Part shown: piece after piece, positions 10,401 to 19,420 of the stretch | Numbering within the stretch: the stretch's first letter is position 1 | Layout: each line of letters starts with the position of its first letter | NCBI RefSeq assembly: GCF_001545075.1 | Contig: NZ_FCOB02000002.1 | Coordinates: 248,001-312,000 of the forward strand | Direction: 5' to 3' | Length of the DNA: 64,000 nucleotides | Source of the DNA: Caballeronia ptereochthonis | GTDB lineage: Bacteria > Pseudomonadota > Gammaproteobacteria > Burkholderiales > Burkholderiaceae | The notes under the pieces: model-generated | What the model was told of the DNA's origin: nothing | Databases searched by the model: none | The model's input: the letters and a program-made list of their open reading frames with translations, nothing else | Translations under genes and position numbers: made by a program

Positions 10401-11067
10401 TGTGTTCCGCACGCTCGTCGACGACGACATCCCGCTCAACGCCGGCTGCCTGAAGCCGCTCGACATCCGCATTCCGGAAGGCTCGATGCTCAATCCGCGC
10501 TATCCGGCGGCGGTCGTCGCGGGCAATGTCGAGACCTCGCAGGTCGTCACCGACGCGCTCTACGGCGCGCTCGGCGTGATGGCGGGCGCGCAGGGCACGA
10601 TGAACAACTTCACCTTCGGCAACGACACGTACCAGTACTACGAAACCATTTGCGGCGGCGCGGGCGCGGGTCCTTCGTTCGAGGGATGCGGCGCGGTGCA
10701 GACGCATATGACCAACTCGCGCCTGACCGATCCCGAAGTCCTCGAATGGCGCTTCCCCGTGCGGCTCGAGGATTTTCGGGTCCGGCGCGGCAGTGGCGGG
10801 GAAGGGCGCAGGCGCGGCGGCGACGGCACCGAGCGGCGCATCCGTTTTCTCGAACCGATGACGGCGGTGATCCTGTCGAACCGTCGCCGCGTGCCGCCGT
10901 TCGGGCTCGAAGGCGGGGCGCCGGGCGCGACGGGCGCGAACTGGGTCGAGCGCGATGGTTCGAACGAACGCGAAGGCTTCGGCGCACGCCATCGCACGCA
11001 GATGAATCCGGGCGACGTGTTCGTGATCCAGACGCCGGGAGGCGGCGGATACGGCGCGAAGGAATAG
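7432..11067 (+). CDS. Fused hydantoinase A/B, 5-oxoprolinase-type ATP-dependent hydrolase
   Basis: About 1211 aa. N-terminal half is Hyu[20 protein letters not shown] is the phosphate-binding start of an actin-like ATPase fold, with [12 protein letters not shown] near residue 285. C-terminal half, from about residue 700 ([17 protein letters not shown]), is HyuB, with [13 protein letters not shown] and a glycine-rich tail QTPGGGGYG. One-chain HyuA-HyuB proteins are 5-oxoprolinases or N-methylhydantoinases that open a lactam ring with ATP. The start at 7432 has GGAG 9 nt upstream; ATG 7417 does not. Eukaryotic-style fusion length (~1250 aa) is normal for this class. Neighbouring DUF1445 protein and carrier point to 5-oxoproline rather than hydantoins (inference). 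Confidence 0.9.
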   Translation: MDKHEHVPADKRWQFWIDRGGTFTDIVARKPDGSLVTHKVLSENPERYRDSAVQGIRELLGVAPNEPVPAERIDSVRMGTTVATNALLERKGERTVLAITKGFADALRIAYQSRPKLFVREIVLPESLYDTVVEIDERIGAQGEVVRELDEAQARAALQRAFDDGIRSCAIVLMHGYRFTDHEQRLKRIAGDIGFAQISVSHETSPLMKLVSRGDTTVVDAYLSPVLRHYVTQVESELGPVPLQFMQSNGGLTDAHRFQGKDAILSGPAGGIVGAAQVSRLAGFERIIGFDMGGTSTDVTHYAGEYEREFATEVAGVRIRAPMMKIHTVAAGGGSICTFDGARLRVGPESAGANPGPASYRRGGPLTVTDCNVMTGKIDARHFPHVFGPAGDLPLDAEVVRRKFAEVAAQVEAATGVARAPEAIADGFLKIAVENMANAIKQISVQRGYDVTKYALACFGGAGGQHACLVADALGMTRVFIHPLAGVLSAYGMGLADVRALRQEALETRLDDASLAATEDAFARLESATRDEVKAQRIEERAISIKRTLHIKYEGTDTTLEIAWSDDSREIAKAFEQLYRTRYGFLMPNKALVMEAAAVEAVGHAQRVDDERWPLARDASTNPEPLSTTRMFSAGVWHDTHVFDRDALAPGARIDGPAIVVEKTGTTVIEPGWQVQVTRHNHLVVERTVPLDNRKAIGTEADPVLLEVFNNLFMSIAEQMGVTLANTSYSVNIKERLDFSCALFDEGGNLIANAPHMPVHLGSMGESVQTVIARRATTMRPGDVYVLNAPYAGGTHLPDVTVIMPVFVDGHASPMFHVAARGHHADIGGISPGSMPPDSTHVDQEGVLLDNVQLVSQGRFLEREIREVLTSGAYPVRKVEQNMADLRAQVASCNKGAEELARMCDQFGLEVVRAYMRHVQDNAEEVVRRTLSVLKDGRFEYELDDGAKIVVAVSIDREKRAAIIDFAGTSAQQPNNYNAPAAICKAAVLYVFRTLVDDDIPLNAGCLKPLDIRIPEGSMLNPRYPAAVVAGNVETSQVVTDALYGALGVMAGAQGTMNNFTFGNDTYQYYETICGGAGAGPSFEGCGAVQTHMTNSRLTDPEVLEWRFPVRLEDFRVRRGSGGEGRRRGGDGTERRIRFLEPMTAVILSNRRRVPPFGLEGGAPGATGANWVERDGSNEREGFGARHRTQMNPGDVFVIQTPGGGGYGAKE

Positions 11068-11158
11068 CGCGGCCGCGTTCGGCCGGCGGATCGAGCATGA
11101 ATACGCGATTGTTGGGCACAATGCTTGCATCGCCGATATCGAGCCCTGCCAATCCGCC

Positions 11159-11848
11159 ATGCGACCCGCCGACCCGGACGTCACGCCCGCTCTCGAGTGC
11201 CGCCGCCTCACGAAGACTTACGGCGGCGGCCGCGTCGTCCTCGACGAACTCGACTTCGCCCTCGGCGCGGGCGAGTTCGTCGCGATCATGGGCGATTCGG
11301 GCGTAGGCAAATCGACGCTCCTCAATCTGATCGCGGGCCTCGATTCCGCCGACAGCGGCGAAGTGCTGATCGACGGCGCGCCGATCTCGAACCTCTCCGA
11401 CGATGCCGCCACGCGCCTGCGTCGCCAGAAGCTCGGCTTCGTGTTTCAGGCGTTTCACGTCCTGCCGCATCTGACGCTTTATCAGAACGTCGCCGTGCCG
11501 CTGCTGCTCAACGGCATGCCGCCCGCGCCCGCGCGCGCGATGCTCGCGGCCGTCGGCCTCGAAGGCCGCGACGACGACCTGCCGCGCCAGCTTTCCGGCG
11601 GCGAATTGCAGCGGGTGGCGATCGCGCGGGCGCTCGTGCACCGGCCGCGCCTGCTCCTCGCCGACGAACCCACCGGCAACCTCGATCCGCAAACCGCGCA
11701 TGAAGTGCTCGGCCTGCTGCGCGCCGAAACCCGGGCGACGGGCGCCGCGACGGTCATGGTCACGCATTCGGAAGCGGCCGCCGCCTTCGCCGATCGCGTG
11801 CTGATTCTCGCCGACGGCGCGCTGCACGCTTCGGCCGTGGCGACATGA
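11159..11848 (+). CDS. ABC transporter ATP-binding protein (LolD/MacB type)
   Basis: 229 aa cytoplasmic ATPase. Walker [10 protein letters not shown] near residue 42, Q-loop [17 protein letters not shown], signature [15 protein letters not shown], Walker [14 protein letters not shown], and H-loop MVTHSE. The LTLYQNV and EPTGNLD blocks place it with LolD/MacB/FtsE-type ATPases rather than importers. Its stop overlaps the start of the permease gene (ATGA), so the two are translationally coupled. With the permease and the secreted lipocalin-like protein it probably forms an export or lipid-handling system. Confidence 0.92.
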   Translation: MRPADPDVTPALECRRLTKTYGGGRVVLDELDFALGAGEFVAIMGDSGVGKSTLLNLIAGLDSADSGEVLIDGAPISNLSDDAATRLRRQKLGFVFQAFHVLPHLTLYQNVAVPLLLNGMPPAPARAMLAAVGLEGRDDDLPRQLSGGELQRVAIARALVHRPRLLLADEPTGNLDPQTAHEVLGLLRAETRATGAATVMVTHSEAAAAFADRVLILADGALHASAVAT

Positions 11849-14388
11849 CGGACATCGCCGCCGCTCGCCGCTCGTTCGACACGCTCACGCGCTGGCTGCT
11901 TGGCGCGCAATGGCGCAGTCATCGCGGCCGCGCGCTCGTCGCGGTGCTGACGATCGCGCTCGGCGTCGGACTCGGCTATGCGGTGCAGCTCATCAACGGC
12001 GCCGCGTTCAACGAGTTTTCCGCCGCCGCGCGCAGTCTCTCGGGACAAGCGGACCTGCAGGTGCGCGGCGCGCGGCCCTTCATCGACGAAAGCGTGTATC
12101 CGCGGCTCGCGACGCATGCGGGCGTCGCGGTGGCGAGCCCGGTGCTCGAAGTCGACGTCGCCGTGCCCGGCAGGAACGCGCCGCTCAAGGTGCTCGGCAT
12201 CGACGTGTTCCGCGCGAAGCGCATCGCGCCGGACCTGACCGGCGTGCCGTCGCCGCAAGCGCCGCTCGACGTGCTCGCCGGCGACGCCATCTTTCTTTCT
12301 CCCGCCGCGCAGACATGGCTCGGCACGCGCGATGGCGCGCAGATCGAGCTGCAAAGCGGCACCTCGCCGGTGAAGTTGCGCGTGGCGGGGGGCATTGCGA
12401 GGACGCGGCCGGGGCAGCGCATCGCGGTGATGGACATCGCCGCCGTGCAGACGCGCTTCGCGATGACGGGCAAGCTCTCGCGCGTCGATCTGCAACTCGC
12501 GCGCGGCGTCGAGCGCGACGCTTTCCGGCAGGCGCTGCAGCGCGAACTCGGCGGGCGGCTCGTCGTGACGGAAACGCGTGATGTCGAAACGCGCACGGAC
12601 CGTCTCTCGCGCGCGTATCGCATCAACATGAACGTGCTCGCATTGGTCGCGCTCTTCACCGGCGCGTTTCTCGTGTTCTCGACGCAGGCGGCGGGCGTCG
12701 TGCGCCGCCGCGCGCAGTTCGCGATGCTGCGCGTGCTCGGCATGACGCGCGCGGCGCTCGTGCGGCAGATCATGCTCGAAGGCGCGCTGCTCGGCGTCGC
12801 GGGCGGCGTGCTCGGCATCGCGCTCGGCTTCGCGGTCGCGGCGCTCGCGCTACGCTTCTTCGGCAGCGATCTCGGCGGCGGCTACTTTCCGGGCGTCGAG
12901 CCGCGCGTCGCGTTCGAGCCGGTCGCGAGCGCGATCTTCCTTGCGCTCGGCATCGGCGTCGCGCTCGCGGGCACGCTCGTTCCGGCGCTCGAAGCGGCGC
13001 GCGCACGGCCCGCGCCGGCGCTGAAAGCCGGCAGCGAGGAAGCCGCGCTCGCGCCGCTCGGCACGCCGTGGCCGGCGCTCGCGTGCCTCGCGCTCGGCGG
13101 CGCGCTCACGCAGGCGCCGCCCGTCTTCGATGCACCCATCGCCGGGTATGTCGCGGTCGCGCTGCTGCTCGTCGGCGGGATCGCGCTGATGCCGCGTCTT
13201 ACCGCGATCATGTTTCGCTTCGCGCCGGGGTCGCGCAATGCCGTTGCGACGCTCGCGCTCGCGCGCCTCGCGAATGCGCCGGGCCAGGCGTCGATCGCGA
13301 TGGGCGGCGTGCTGTCGAGCTTCACGCTGATCGTCGCGATGGCGATCATGGTGACGAGCTTTCGCGTGTCGGTGGAGGACTGGCTCGCGCATCTGCTGTC
13401 CGCCGATCTCTACGTGCGCATGGCGTCGAGCGGCGACACCGGCGGCCTGCGTCCCGACCAGCAGAGGCAGATTGCCGCCGCGAACGGCGTCGCGCATGCG
13501 GCCTTCACGCGCGCGTCGAAACTCACGCTCGATCCCGCGAAGCCGCCCGTTGCGCTGATCGCGCGCGAAATCGACGCCGCCGATCCCGGCGCGACCCTGC
13601 AAATGACCGGCGCGGTGTTGCCGCCTTCCGCGTGGCGCGCGGACGAGACGCCGGTGTGGGCTTCGGAAGCGATGGCCGATCTGTACGGCTACCGCTTGGG
13701 CGAGCGCGTGGCGCTGCCGGTCGGCGGGGCGAACGTGCGCTTCGTCGTCGCGGGAATCTGGCGCGATTACGTGCGGCAGACGGGGGCGCTGCAAATGCGC
13801 ATCGACGACTATCGGCGCCTGACCGGCGACACGGCCGCGACGGACATCGCCATCGCCTTGCGCGCGGGGGCGAGCGCCGCGCAGGTCATCGAGGCAATCA
13901 GGAAGCTGCCATTCGGCGATACGCTGGAATTCTCGCAGCCCGGCGAGATCCGCGCGCGCACCCTGACCATTTTCGACCGCAGCTTTGCCGTGACTTATCT
14001 GCTCGAAGCCGTGGCGATCGTGATCGGTCTCTTCGGCGTCGGCGCGACGTTCTCGATGCAGACACTCGCACGCTCGCGCGAATTCGGCATGCTGCGGCAC
14101 GTCGGCGTGACGCGCGCGCAGATCCTCGCGCTCCTCGCGTCGGAGGCGGGATGGCTCACGCTGCTCGGCATCGCGCTGGGCTGCGTGCTCGGCTTCGCGA
14201 TCAGCCTGATTCTCGTGTTCGTCGTGAATCCGCAGTCGTTTCACTGGAGCATGTCGCTGCACGTTCCGTGGACGATGATCGCCGTCATCGCAGGCGTGAT
14301 GCTGGCGTCGTCCTGCGCGACCGCCGTCCTTTCGGGACGGCGCGCCGTTTCGGTCGATGCGGTGCGCGCCGTGCGGGAGGACTGGTGA
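11845..14388 (+). CDS. ABC transporter permease with two FtsX domains
   Basis: 847 aa. One N-terminal membrane helix, a periplasmic MacB-like domain (about residues 45-260), an FtsX membrane block near 260-380, further helices around 405-450, a second periplasmic domain, and a C-terminal FtsX block (about 715-835) with [16 protein letters not shown]. The first FtsX repeat has the parallel sequence [15 protein letters not shown]. Such long duplicated permeases use mechanotransmission instead of a substrate channel. The ATG overlaps the ATPase stop, and its TGA overlaps the ATG of the next gene, so all three are one coupled unit. Confidence 0.92.
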   Translation: MTDIAAARRSFDTLTRWLLGAQWRSHRGRALVAVLTIALGVGLGYAVQLINGAAFNEFSAAARSLSGQADLQVRGARPFIDESVYPRLATHAGVAVASPVLEVDVAVPGRNAPLKVLGIDVFRAKRIAPDLTGVPSPQAPLDVLAGDAIFLSPAAQTWLGTRDGAQIELQSGTSPVKLRVAGGIARTRPGQRIAVMDIAAVQTRFAMTGKLSRVDLQLARGVERDAFRQALQRELGGRLVVTETRDVETRTDRLSRAYRINMNVLALVALFTGAFLVFSTQAAGVVRRRAQFAMLRVLGMTRAALVRQIMLEGALLGVAGGVLGIALGFAVAALALRFFGSDLGGGYFPGVEPRVAFEPVASAIFLALGIGVALAGTLVPALEAARARPAPALKAGSEEAALAPLGTPWPALACLALGGALTQAPPVFDAPIAGYVAVALLLVGGIALMPRLTAIMFRFAPGSRNAVATLALARLANAPGQASIAMGGVLSSFTLIVAMAIMVTSFRVSVEDWLAHLLSADLYVRMASSGDTGGLRPDQQRQIAAANGVAHAAFTRASKLTLDPAKPPVALIAREIDAADPGATLQMTGAVLPPSAWRADETPVWASEAMADLYGYRLGERVALPVGGANVRFVVAGIWRDYVRQTGALQMRIDDYRRLTGDTAATDIAIALRAGASAAQVIEAIRKLPFGDTLEFSQPGEIRARTLTIFDRSFAVTYLLEAVAIVIGLFGVGATFSMQTLARSREFGMLRHVGVTRAQILALLASEAGWLTLLGIALGCVLGFAISLILVFVVNPQSFHWSMSLHVPWTMIAVIAGVMLASSCATAVLSGRRAVSVDAVRAVREDW

Positions 14389-15476
14389 TGCGCGTATTGC
14401 TCCTCGCGCTGCTGTTCCCGGTGACCGTGCTCGCGGCCGAACCGGCGTTCGCGCCCGTCGTGCCGGGACATGCGATCGAATGGCCCGGCGACAGCGGCGC
14501 GCATCCGCGCTATCGCACCGAATGGTGGTACGCGACCGGGTGGCTCGAAACGCCCGATCATCAGCCGCTGGGCTTCCAGATCACGTTCTTTCGTTCGAAC
14601 ACGGGCAAGGGCAAGGAGGAAAGCGGGAGCGCGTTCGATCCGTCGCAACTGATCGTCGCGCACGCGGCGCTCTCCGATCCCGCGTATGGACGGCTCGCGC
14701 ACGATCAGAACATCGCACGGCAGGGTTTCGGTCTCGCGTACGCGAAAGAGGGCAACACCGACGTCAGGCTCGATGCCTGGCGCATGACGCGCGCATCGGA
14801 CGGCAGCTATTCGGTCAGCGCGGACGCCGCGGGCTTCGCGCTGCATCTGATCTTCACGCCGACGCAGCCGCCGATGATCCAGGGCGAGCAAGGCTATTCG
14901 CGCAAGGGGCCATTGCCCGAGCAGGCGAGCTACTACTACAGCGAGCCGCAACTGAAGGTGACGGGCAGCGTGACGCGTCCGTCGGCATCGGGGAAGGCGA
15001 ATGCGAGCGTCGCCGTGACGGGCCGCGCGTGGCTCGATCACGAATGGTCGAGCACGCTCCTGTCGCCCGACGCCGCCGGCTGGGACTGGCTCGGCGCGAA
15101 TCTGGACGACGGCTCCGCGTTGATGGCGTTCAAGGTTCGCGCCCGCGACGGGCACGCGGTCTGGGCGCACGCCGCGCTGCGCGACCGCGAAGGCCGCACG
15201 ACGCAATTCGGTCCGGGCGAGGTCGAGTTCACGCCGGAACGCCAGTGGCGTTCGCCGCGCACGAACACGGTTTATCCGGTGGCGATGAACGTGCGCGTCG
15301 GCGGGACGCGCTGGCGGCTGAGTCCGCTCATCGACGATCAGGAACTCGACTCGCGCGATTCCACCGGCGCCCTTTACTGGGAAGGCGCGGTCAGGTTGAG
15401 CGGCGACGACAAGCCCGGGCGCGGCTATCTCGAACTGACGGGATATGCGCGGACGCTGGAAGTGGAAAAGCGCTGA
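14388..15476 (+). CDS. Secreted lipocalin-like protein, AttH/CrtC-type
   Basis: 362 aa with a signal peptide ([20 protein letters not shown]; cleavage likely near AAE), so periplasmic. The mature part has the AttH/carotenoid 1,2-hydratase double beta-barrel signatures: RTEWWYATGWL, GFQITFFRSN, AWLDHEWSS, WDWLGANLDDGSALMAFKVR, and YWEGAVRLSG near the end. Proteins of this family are often annotated as carotenoid hydratase or iron transporter accessory, but no carotenoid gene is nearby. Its ATG overlaps the permease stop, which ties its job to the ABC pair. Confidence 0.88.
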   Translation: MRVLLLALLFPVTVLAAEPAFAPVVPGHAIEWPGDSGAHPRYRTEWWYATGWLETPDHQPLGFQITFFRSNTGKGKEESGSAFDPSQLIVAHAALSDPAYGRLAHDQNIARQGFGLAYAKEGNTDVRLDAWRMTRASDGSYSVSADAAGFALHLIFTPTQPPMIQGEQGYSRKGPLPEQASYYYSEPQLKVTGSVTRPSASGKANASVAVTGRAWLDHEWSSTLLSPDAAGWDWLGANLDDGSALMAFKVRARDGHAVWAHAALRDREGRTTQFGPGEVEFTPERQWRSPRTNTVYPVAMNVRVGGTRWRLSPLIDDQELDSRDSTGALYWEGAVRLSGDDKPGRGYLELTGYARTLEVEKR

Positions 15477-15754
15477 CGCCCCTCCGGCGCTCGTAATCGG
15501 CGTGCTTCTGCCCGTCATCGGCTTGCAATTGCCATCAAACTTCGTGCAAAAGCTTAAAAAGGGGCAGCTTAAGTTTCGTTTAAGAAATCTCTCATAGTCT
15601 CGGTGCAACCTGAATGCGCCGCGTCCGAAGCCGTGTCCACGGCTCTGCTTCTTCATGCCAGCTCGCCGTTTCGCATCGATTTCCCTGACGATCAGCCCAA
15701 TTTCGCGGCAGATCGAGTAACGCGCGGGCTGTTCCGCCGCTCGGCCATCTCGCC
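15477..15754. other. Intergenic region upstream of the M23 peptidase
   Basis: 278 bp with a short AT-rich run around 15540-15600 that holds CTTAAGTTTCGTTTAAG-like sequence. It may hold the promoter of the peptidase gene. No RNA gene or repeat was recognised. Confidence 0.3.
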
Positions 15755-16813
15755 GTGCCTTCTGATTCTCCGAACGATCGCGCCCACCCGCGCGTCGCTC
15801 GTTCCGCTTCTCCACCGATGGCTTTTATTCCAACCACCGCCCTGCCCGGCAAGGCAGGCAGATTCTTTTTTGCTTGCGCGATCGGCTCTGTCCTATCCGT
15901 CGTGATGTGCAACTCGCTCAACCGGGCGCATGCACCTTCGTCCAGCAAGGAAGACGCCCCGGCTGTTTCGCTGAAACAAGGCGCTTCGCCGGCATTGGCG
16001 CCGCCCGCTCCGAAGCCGCCTGAGCTGGCGCGCGCCGCCGAAAGCGCGACCGTCGATCAGACCTTCTCGCAGGCCGCGCAAAGCCTCGGCATGGATCAGG
16101 GCACCATCGCGACGCTGACCGACGCCTTCGCGGGAAAGGTCGATCTGCACCGTGATCTCAGAAAAGGCGACACGCTGAGCGTCATCTACGACCGGCCGCA
16201 AGGTGGCGCCGCGGCCCATGACGAACCGCTCGCCGTGCGCCTGACGACCGGTTCGTCGTCGCACGACGTGTTCCTGTACCGCGATCCCCAGGGCGAAGCC
16301 CGCTACTACTCGAAGGACGGAAAGAGCACGCGGCCCGCGTTCTCGCGTTATCCGGTCGCGTTCACGCGCGTGTCGTCGGACTTTTCGCTGCGCCGGCTCG
16401 ATCCGGTGACGCATCGCTGGCAGAGCCACGACGGCGTCGATCTCGCCGCGCCCATCGGCACGCCGGTGCACGCGACGGCGCAGGGCAAGGTGAAGTTCGT
16501 CGGCAGGCAGACGGGCTACGGCAAGGTCATCATGCTCGAGAATCCGCCGCCGTATTCGACCGTCTACGCGCATCTGTCGCGCTTCGCGAAGGGTGTCAGG
16601 AAAGGCGGCACGGTCGAGCGCGGACAGGTGATCGGCTACGTCGGCGAGACGGGCTGGGCGACGGGGCCGCATCTGCACTACGAGGTGCACGTCGACGACG
16701 TGGCGATGGACCCGCTCACGGTCGACCTGCCGGGCGACGATCGTCTGCGCGGCGAGGAGCGCCAGCGGTTCGCGAAGGAAGCGGAGAGCCTGAGCGCCGC
16801 GCTCAGCGGCTGA
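15755..16813 (+). CDS. M23 family metallopeptidase (LytM domain)
   Basis: 352 aa from GTG 15755, or 331 aa from ATG 15818; neither has a good ribosome site, and the ATG is closer to the membrane anchor FFFACAIGSVLSVVMC. A linker rich in Ala/Pro is followed by an opacity-like SH3-type module (about 85-190) and a C-terminal LytM domain. Zn ligands are visible in HDGVDLAAPIGTP and GPHLHYEVH, so the peptidase is likely active on peptidoglycan cross-bridges. Anchored in the inner membrane and facing the periplasm. It converges on the diguanylate cyclase gene, four bases apart. Confidence 0.9.
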   Translation: MPSDSPNDRAHPRVARSASPPMAFIPTTALPGKAGRFFFACAIGSVLSVVMCNSLNRAHAPSSSKEDAPAVSLKQGASPALAPPAPKPPELARAAESATVDQTFSQAAQSLGMDQGTIATLTDAFAGKVDLHRDLRKGDTLSVIYDRPQGGAAAHDEPLAVRLTTGSSSHDVFLYRDPQGEARYYSKDGKSTRPAFSRYPVAFTRVSSDFSLRRLDPVTHRWQSHDGVDLAAPIGTPVHATAQGKVKFVGRQTGYGKVIMLENPPPYSTVYAHLSRFAKGVRKGGTVERGQVIGYVGETGWATGPHLHYEVHVDDVAMDPLTVDLPGDDRLRGEERQRFAKEAESLSAALSG

Positions 16814-16817
16814 TCGC

Positions 16818-18017
16818 TCAGGCGACGAGCCCGACCGGTTTGATCGCGCGGGCCTGCGCCTGGGCGTGCTCGGCCTCGCGCTCGCCCGCCGCGACCCAGC
16901 GGCTCTTGCCGGCGCGCTTCGCTTCATAGAGCGCGTTGTCGGCATCCCGCAGCACGCCGTCGAGCTCGTCGTGATGATGATCGAACATCGCGATGCCGAT
17001 GCTCACGCCGATCCGCAAAGGCACGTCGTCATCGGCATGGAACGGCTTCGCCAGCTCGCGCACGACGACATCCGCGAGCGCGAGCGGATCGGCCTGCGGC
17101 TGCGTGACGATCACGAACTCGTCGCCGCCGAGCCGCGCGACCAGCGAGCCTTCCCCTGACAGATGCCGCAGGCGCCGCGCGACGAGCGCGAGCAGCGTGT
17201 CGCCGATTTCGTGGCCCTGCGCGTCGTTGATGGCCTTGAAGCCGTCGAGATCGAGATAGAGCAGCGCGGTGCGCGCGCTGTCACACGCATGCCCGGGCGC
17301 GCGAGAGCGCACCGCCTGGAACAGCCCCGCGCGGTTGAGCAGGCCCGTCAGCTCGTCGTGACGCGCGCGGCGGTCGTTTTCCTGCTCGGCTTTCATCGTC
17401 GAGACGAGCATGCCGTTCAGGCGGAATGCGGCGGCGCTCATGGCGAAGAGATAGAAGGGGATCTGCAGGAGCGTGAGCCACAGCGTCGGCTCGCCCGCCA
17501 GCACCGCGCCGAGGCAGCACGGCCCGAGCGACAGGAAGATCATCACCGCGACGAGACGCGGCGCGCCGAAATTGCGAAAACAGATGCCGCCGACCATCGC
17601 GGCCGCGGACAGAAAGGAGAGCGTCGCCGCGATCCAGTCGCCGGACAGCACGGAGACGAGCGCGCCGTAGCCGACTGTCGCGCCCCAAAGCGGCGCGAGC
17701 AGCACGTAGGTATCGGTCAGGGTGGACTTGCGCTGGCGCGCCCGCCGCCGCGCGACGATGAGCACGATCAGCCGCACGAGGCAGACCGCCACTTCGAGCG
17801 CGAGCCACACATGGAAGGCCGTCGCCGGATGCCGGCGGTCGAGCACCCACGCGACGGCAATCGTGTTGAGCACGCCGCCCGCGAAGATCGGCAAGGTGCC
17901 GAACAGGCTCCCGACCAGGGCGACGCGGATCGCGCGGGGAATATCGGCTCCCGCGTGCAGCAACCACGTGGCCGCACGTCCGCGCGGCAGGGTGAACACC
18001 TCAGTCTGATGATCCAT
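16818..18017 (-). CDS. Membrane-bound GGDEF diguanylate cyclase
   Basis: 399 aa from the ATG at 18017, which has GGAA upstream; an in-frame ATG at 18077 is less likely. About six membrane helices in residues 20-205 (for example VCLVRLIVLIVARRRA) form an uncharacterised sensor, followed by HDELTGLLNRAGLF and the active-site motif RLGGDEFVIV. No RxxD inhibitory site precedes GGDEF. The intact GGDEF suggests it makes c-di-GMP from two GTP. It is monocistronic here. Confidence 0.9.
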   Translation of the reverse strand: MDHQTEVFTLPRGRAATWLLHAGADIPRAIRVALVGSLFGTLPIFAGGVLNTIAVAWVLDRRHPATAFHVWLALEVAVCLVRLIVLIVARRRARQRKSTLTDTYVLLAPLWGATVGYGALVSVLSGDWIAATLSFLSAAAMVGGICFRNFGAPRLVAVMIFLSLGPCCLGAVLAGEPTLWLTLLQIPFYLFAMSAAAFRLNGMLVSTMKAEQENDRRARHDELTGLLNRAGLFQAVRSRAPGHACDSARTALLYLDLDGFKAINDAQGHEIGDTLLALVARRLRHLSGEGSLVARLGGDEFVIVTQPQADPLALADVVVRELAKPFHADDDVPLRIGVSIGIAMFDHHHDELDGVLRDADNALYEAKRAGKSRWVAAGEREAEHAQAQARAIKPVGLVA

Positions 18018-18254
18018 ATTGGTTTCCGGCGCGGTCCGGCGATGGCTGGACCCTTGCGGGAAAGCCGGACCACACATCGAATAACGGTCGCCCGGTTCCA
18101 GACTTTAGGCGCGCCGCGGCGGCGGGCCGGGCATTGCGCCGCGCTCACTCCATCCCGGGTACGCCAGATCGACCCCGACGCGGGCCAATATCGCGCGCTC
18201 GCGTAACAAAAAATATTCGTTCCCCGAATGTTCTTGACATTTTGGATTTCCCTT
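18018..18254. other. Intergenic region between diguanylate cyclase and repeat copy 1
   Basis: Contains the likely promoter of the minus-strand cyclase. An AT-rich stretch (18205-18250, with AAAAAATATTCG and TTCTTGACATTTTGG) lies just before the repeat. No ORF that looks coding. Confidence 0.35.
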
Positions 18255-18528
18255 CGGCCGCGAAGCGGGCCGGCGCTCTTTGGTGCTGAACCAGTTTGTC
18301 TTGTGGTCCGCTGGGGCAGACCGTGCGCGAGCCAAGCCGCGATAGTCCTATGAGGACGACACTTAGAGGCTGGGCCACTCCGAACCATGACGACGAGTCT
18401 GCCTGGGCCCAAAGCTGCTTTCTTTGGTTGCTTTCTTTGCAGCAGCAAAGAAAGTGACTGCCGCCCCGCACAGGGGCAACACCAATAGACCACTAAGAAT
18501 TCAGGATTCCACGAAAACACAGGCAAAC
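18255..18528 (+). repeat. Dispersed ~280-bp repeat, copy 1
   Basis: Begins with CGGCCGCGAAGCGGGCCGG and contains the blocks GCTGAACCAG, CCATGACGACGAG, GGGCCCAAAGCTGCTTTCTTTGG, GCAGCAAAGAAAGTGACT and AATAGACCACTAAGAATTCA. The same blocks in the same order occur at 42198-42480. Both strands give spurious ORFs across it (a Cys-rich one reads FLCCCKESNQRKQ). It ends directly at the remnant acetyltransferase gene, whose 5' end is missing. No transposase or target duplication was seen. Confidence 0.8.
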
Positions 18529-19292
18529 TCCTTCGCGGCCCAGGCGAAAAACGAGCACCTGATCGACGAAGCGGAACACAACAACGGCAACCTTCTACTG
18601 ACGACATCGAGAAAAACGTTCTGGCAAAGCCCTCGCCCATGGCTAAAAGCGCCCGCATCGAGCGAAATACCTCTGCGCTATACGGAAACGAACGGCAGAA
18701 CCCACCCCGTGAGGCCGAAGAACACCGAAGGCACCATCTACGAACGCCATTTCCCGCAGATCGACATGACCTTCAGCCTGCGCACGGCCGACCCCGAAGC
18801 CGATTCGGAAGTCTTCAGCGCATGGATGAACCTCGATCGCGTCGCGCACTTCTGGGACCAGCGCGGCACGCGCGCCGAGCATGCGGCCTACCTCGCGGAG
18901 CGCCGCGAAGATCCGCACATGCACCCGATGATCGGCTACTTTGTCGACAAGCCCTTCGGCTACTTCGAGTTCTGTTGGGCGAAGGAAGACCGCCTCGGCC
19001 CTTCTACGATGCAGGCGATTTCGATCGCGGCCTGCATCTGCTGATCGGCGATGCGCAATTCCAGAGCGCGGGCAAGCTGAAGGCGTGGTGGAGCGGCGTG
19101 CTGCATTACATGTTCATCGACGATCCGCGCACGGAACGGCTCGTCGGCGTACCGGGCATCGATCACGTCCGGCACATCGCCTACATGCATCGCATGGGCT
19201 TCTACACGCTCAAGGAATTCGACTTCCCACACAAGCGCGCCGCGTTCACCGTGATGGAACGCGAGAAGTTCTTCAACGATTTCCGTTTCTGA
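18529..19292 (+). pseudogene. Siderophore-type GNAT acetyltransferase, 5'-truncated and frameshifted
   Basis: Homology to IucB/ornibactin-type hydroxylysine or hydroxyornithine acyltransferases is readable in two frames. Frame 1 carries LLLTTSRKTFWQSPRPWL, then TFSLRTADPEADSE, WMNLDRVAHFWDQ and GYFEFCWAKEDRLG; it shifts and ends at 19044. Frame 2 resumes with PFYDAGDFDRGLHLLIGD and HIAYMHRMGFYTLKEFDFP and ends at 19292. The break is a run of three C at 18999-19001 where four would keep frame (LGPFYDAGD). No start codon in frame 1 lies between the repeat and the homologous part, so the 5' end was lost as well. No siderophore genes lie nearby. Confidence 0.8.
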
Positions 19293-19420
19293 CGCCGCAC
19301 CTCGCGCGAGGGAAGACAACGGCGGCACGTCAAGCTGCGCGCCGACGCCGTGGGCCGTATACTGGCCGGCATCGCGGCACGATGAACGCGACCACCGGCC
19401 ATAACCTTCCCTCAGTCACC

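Noticed and set aside
14388..15476. Carotenoid 1,2-hydratase
   Set aside because: The fold matches, but no carotenoid synthesis gene is near, and the gene is coupled to an ABC exporter.
18424..18528. ATG 18424 as the real start of the acetyltransferase
   Set aside because: The codons from there to about 18528 are the repeat element, which gives the same pattern of residues at 42376 in an unrelated context.
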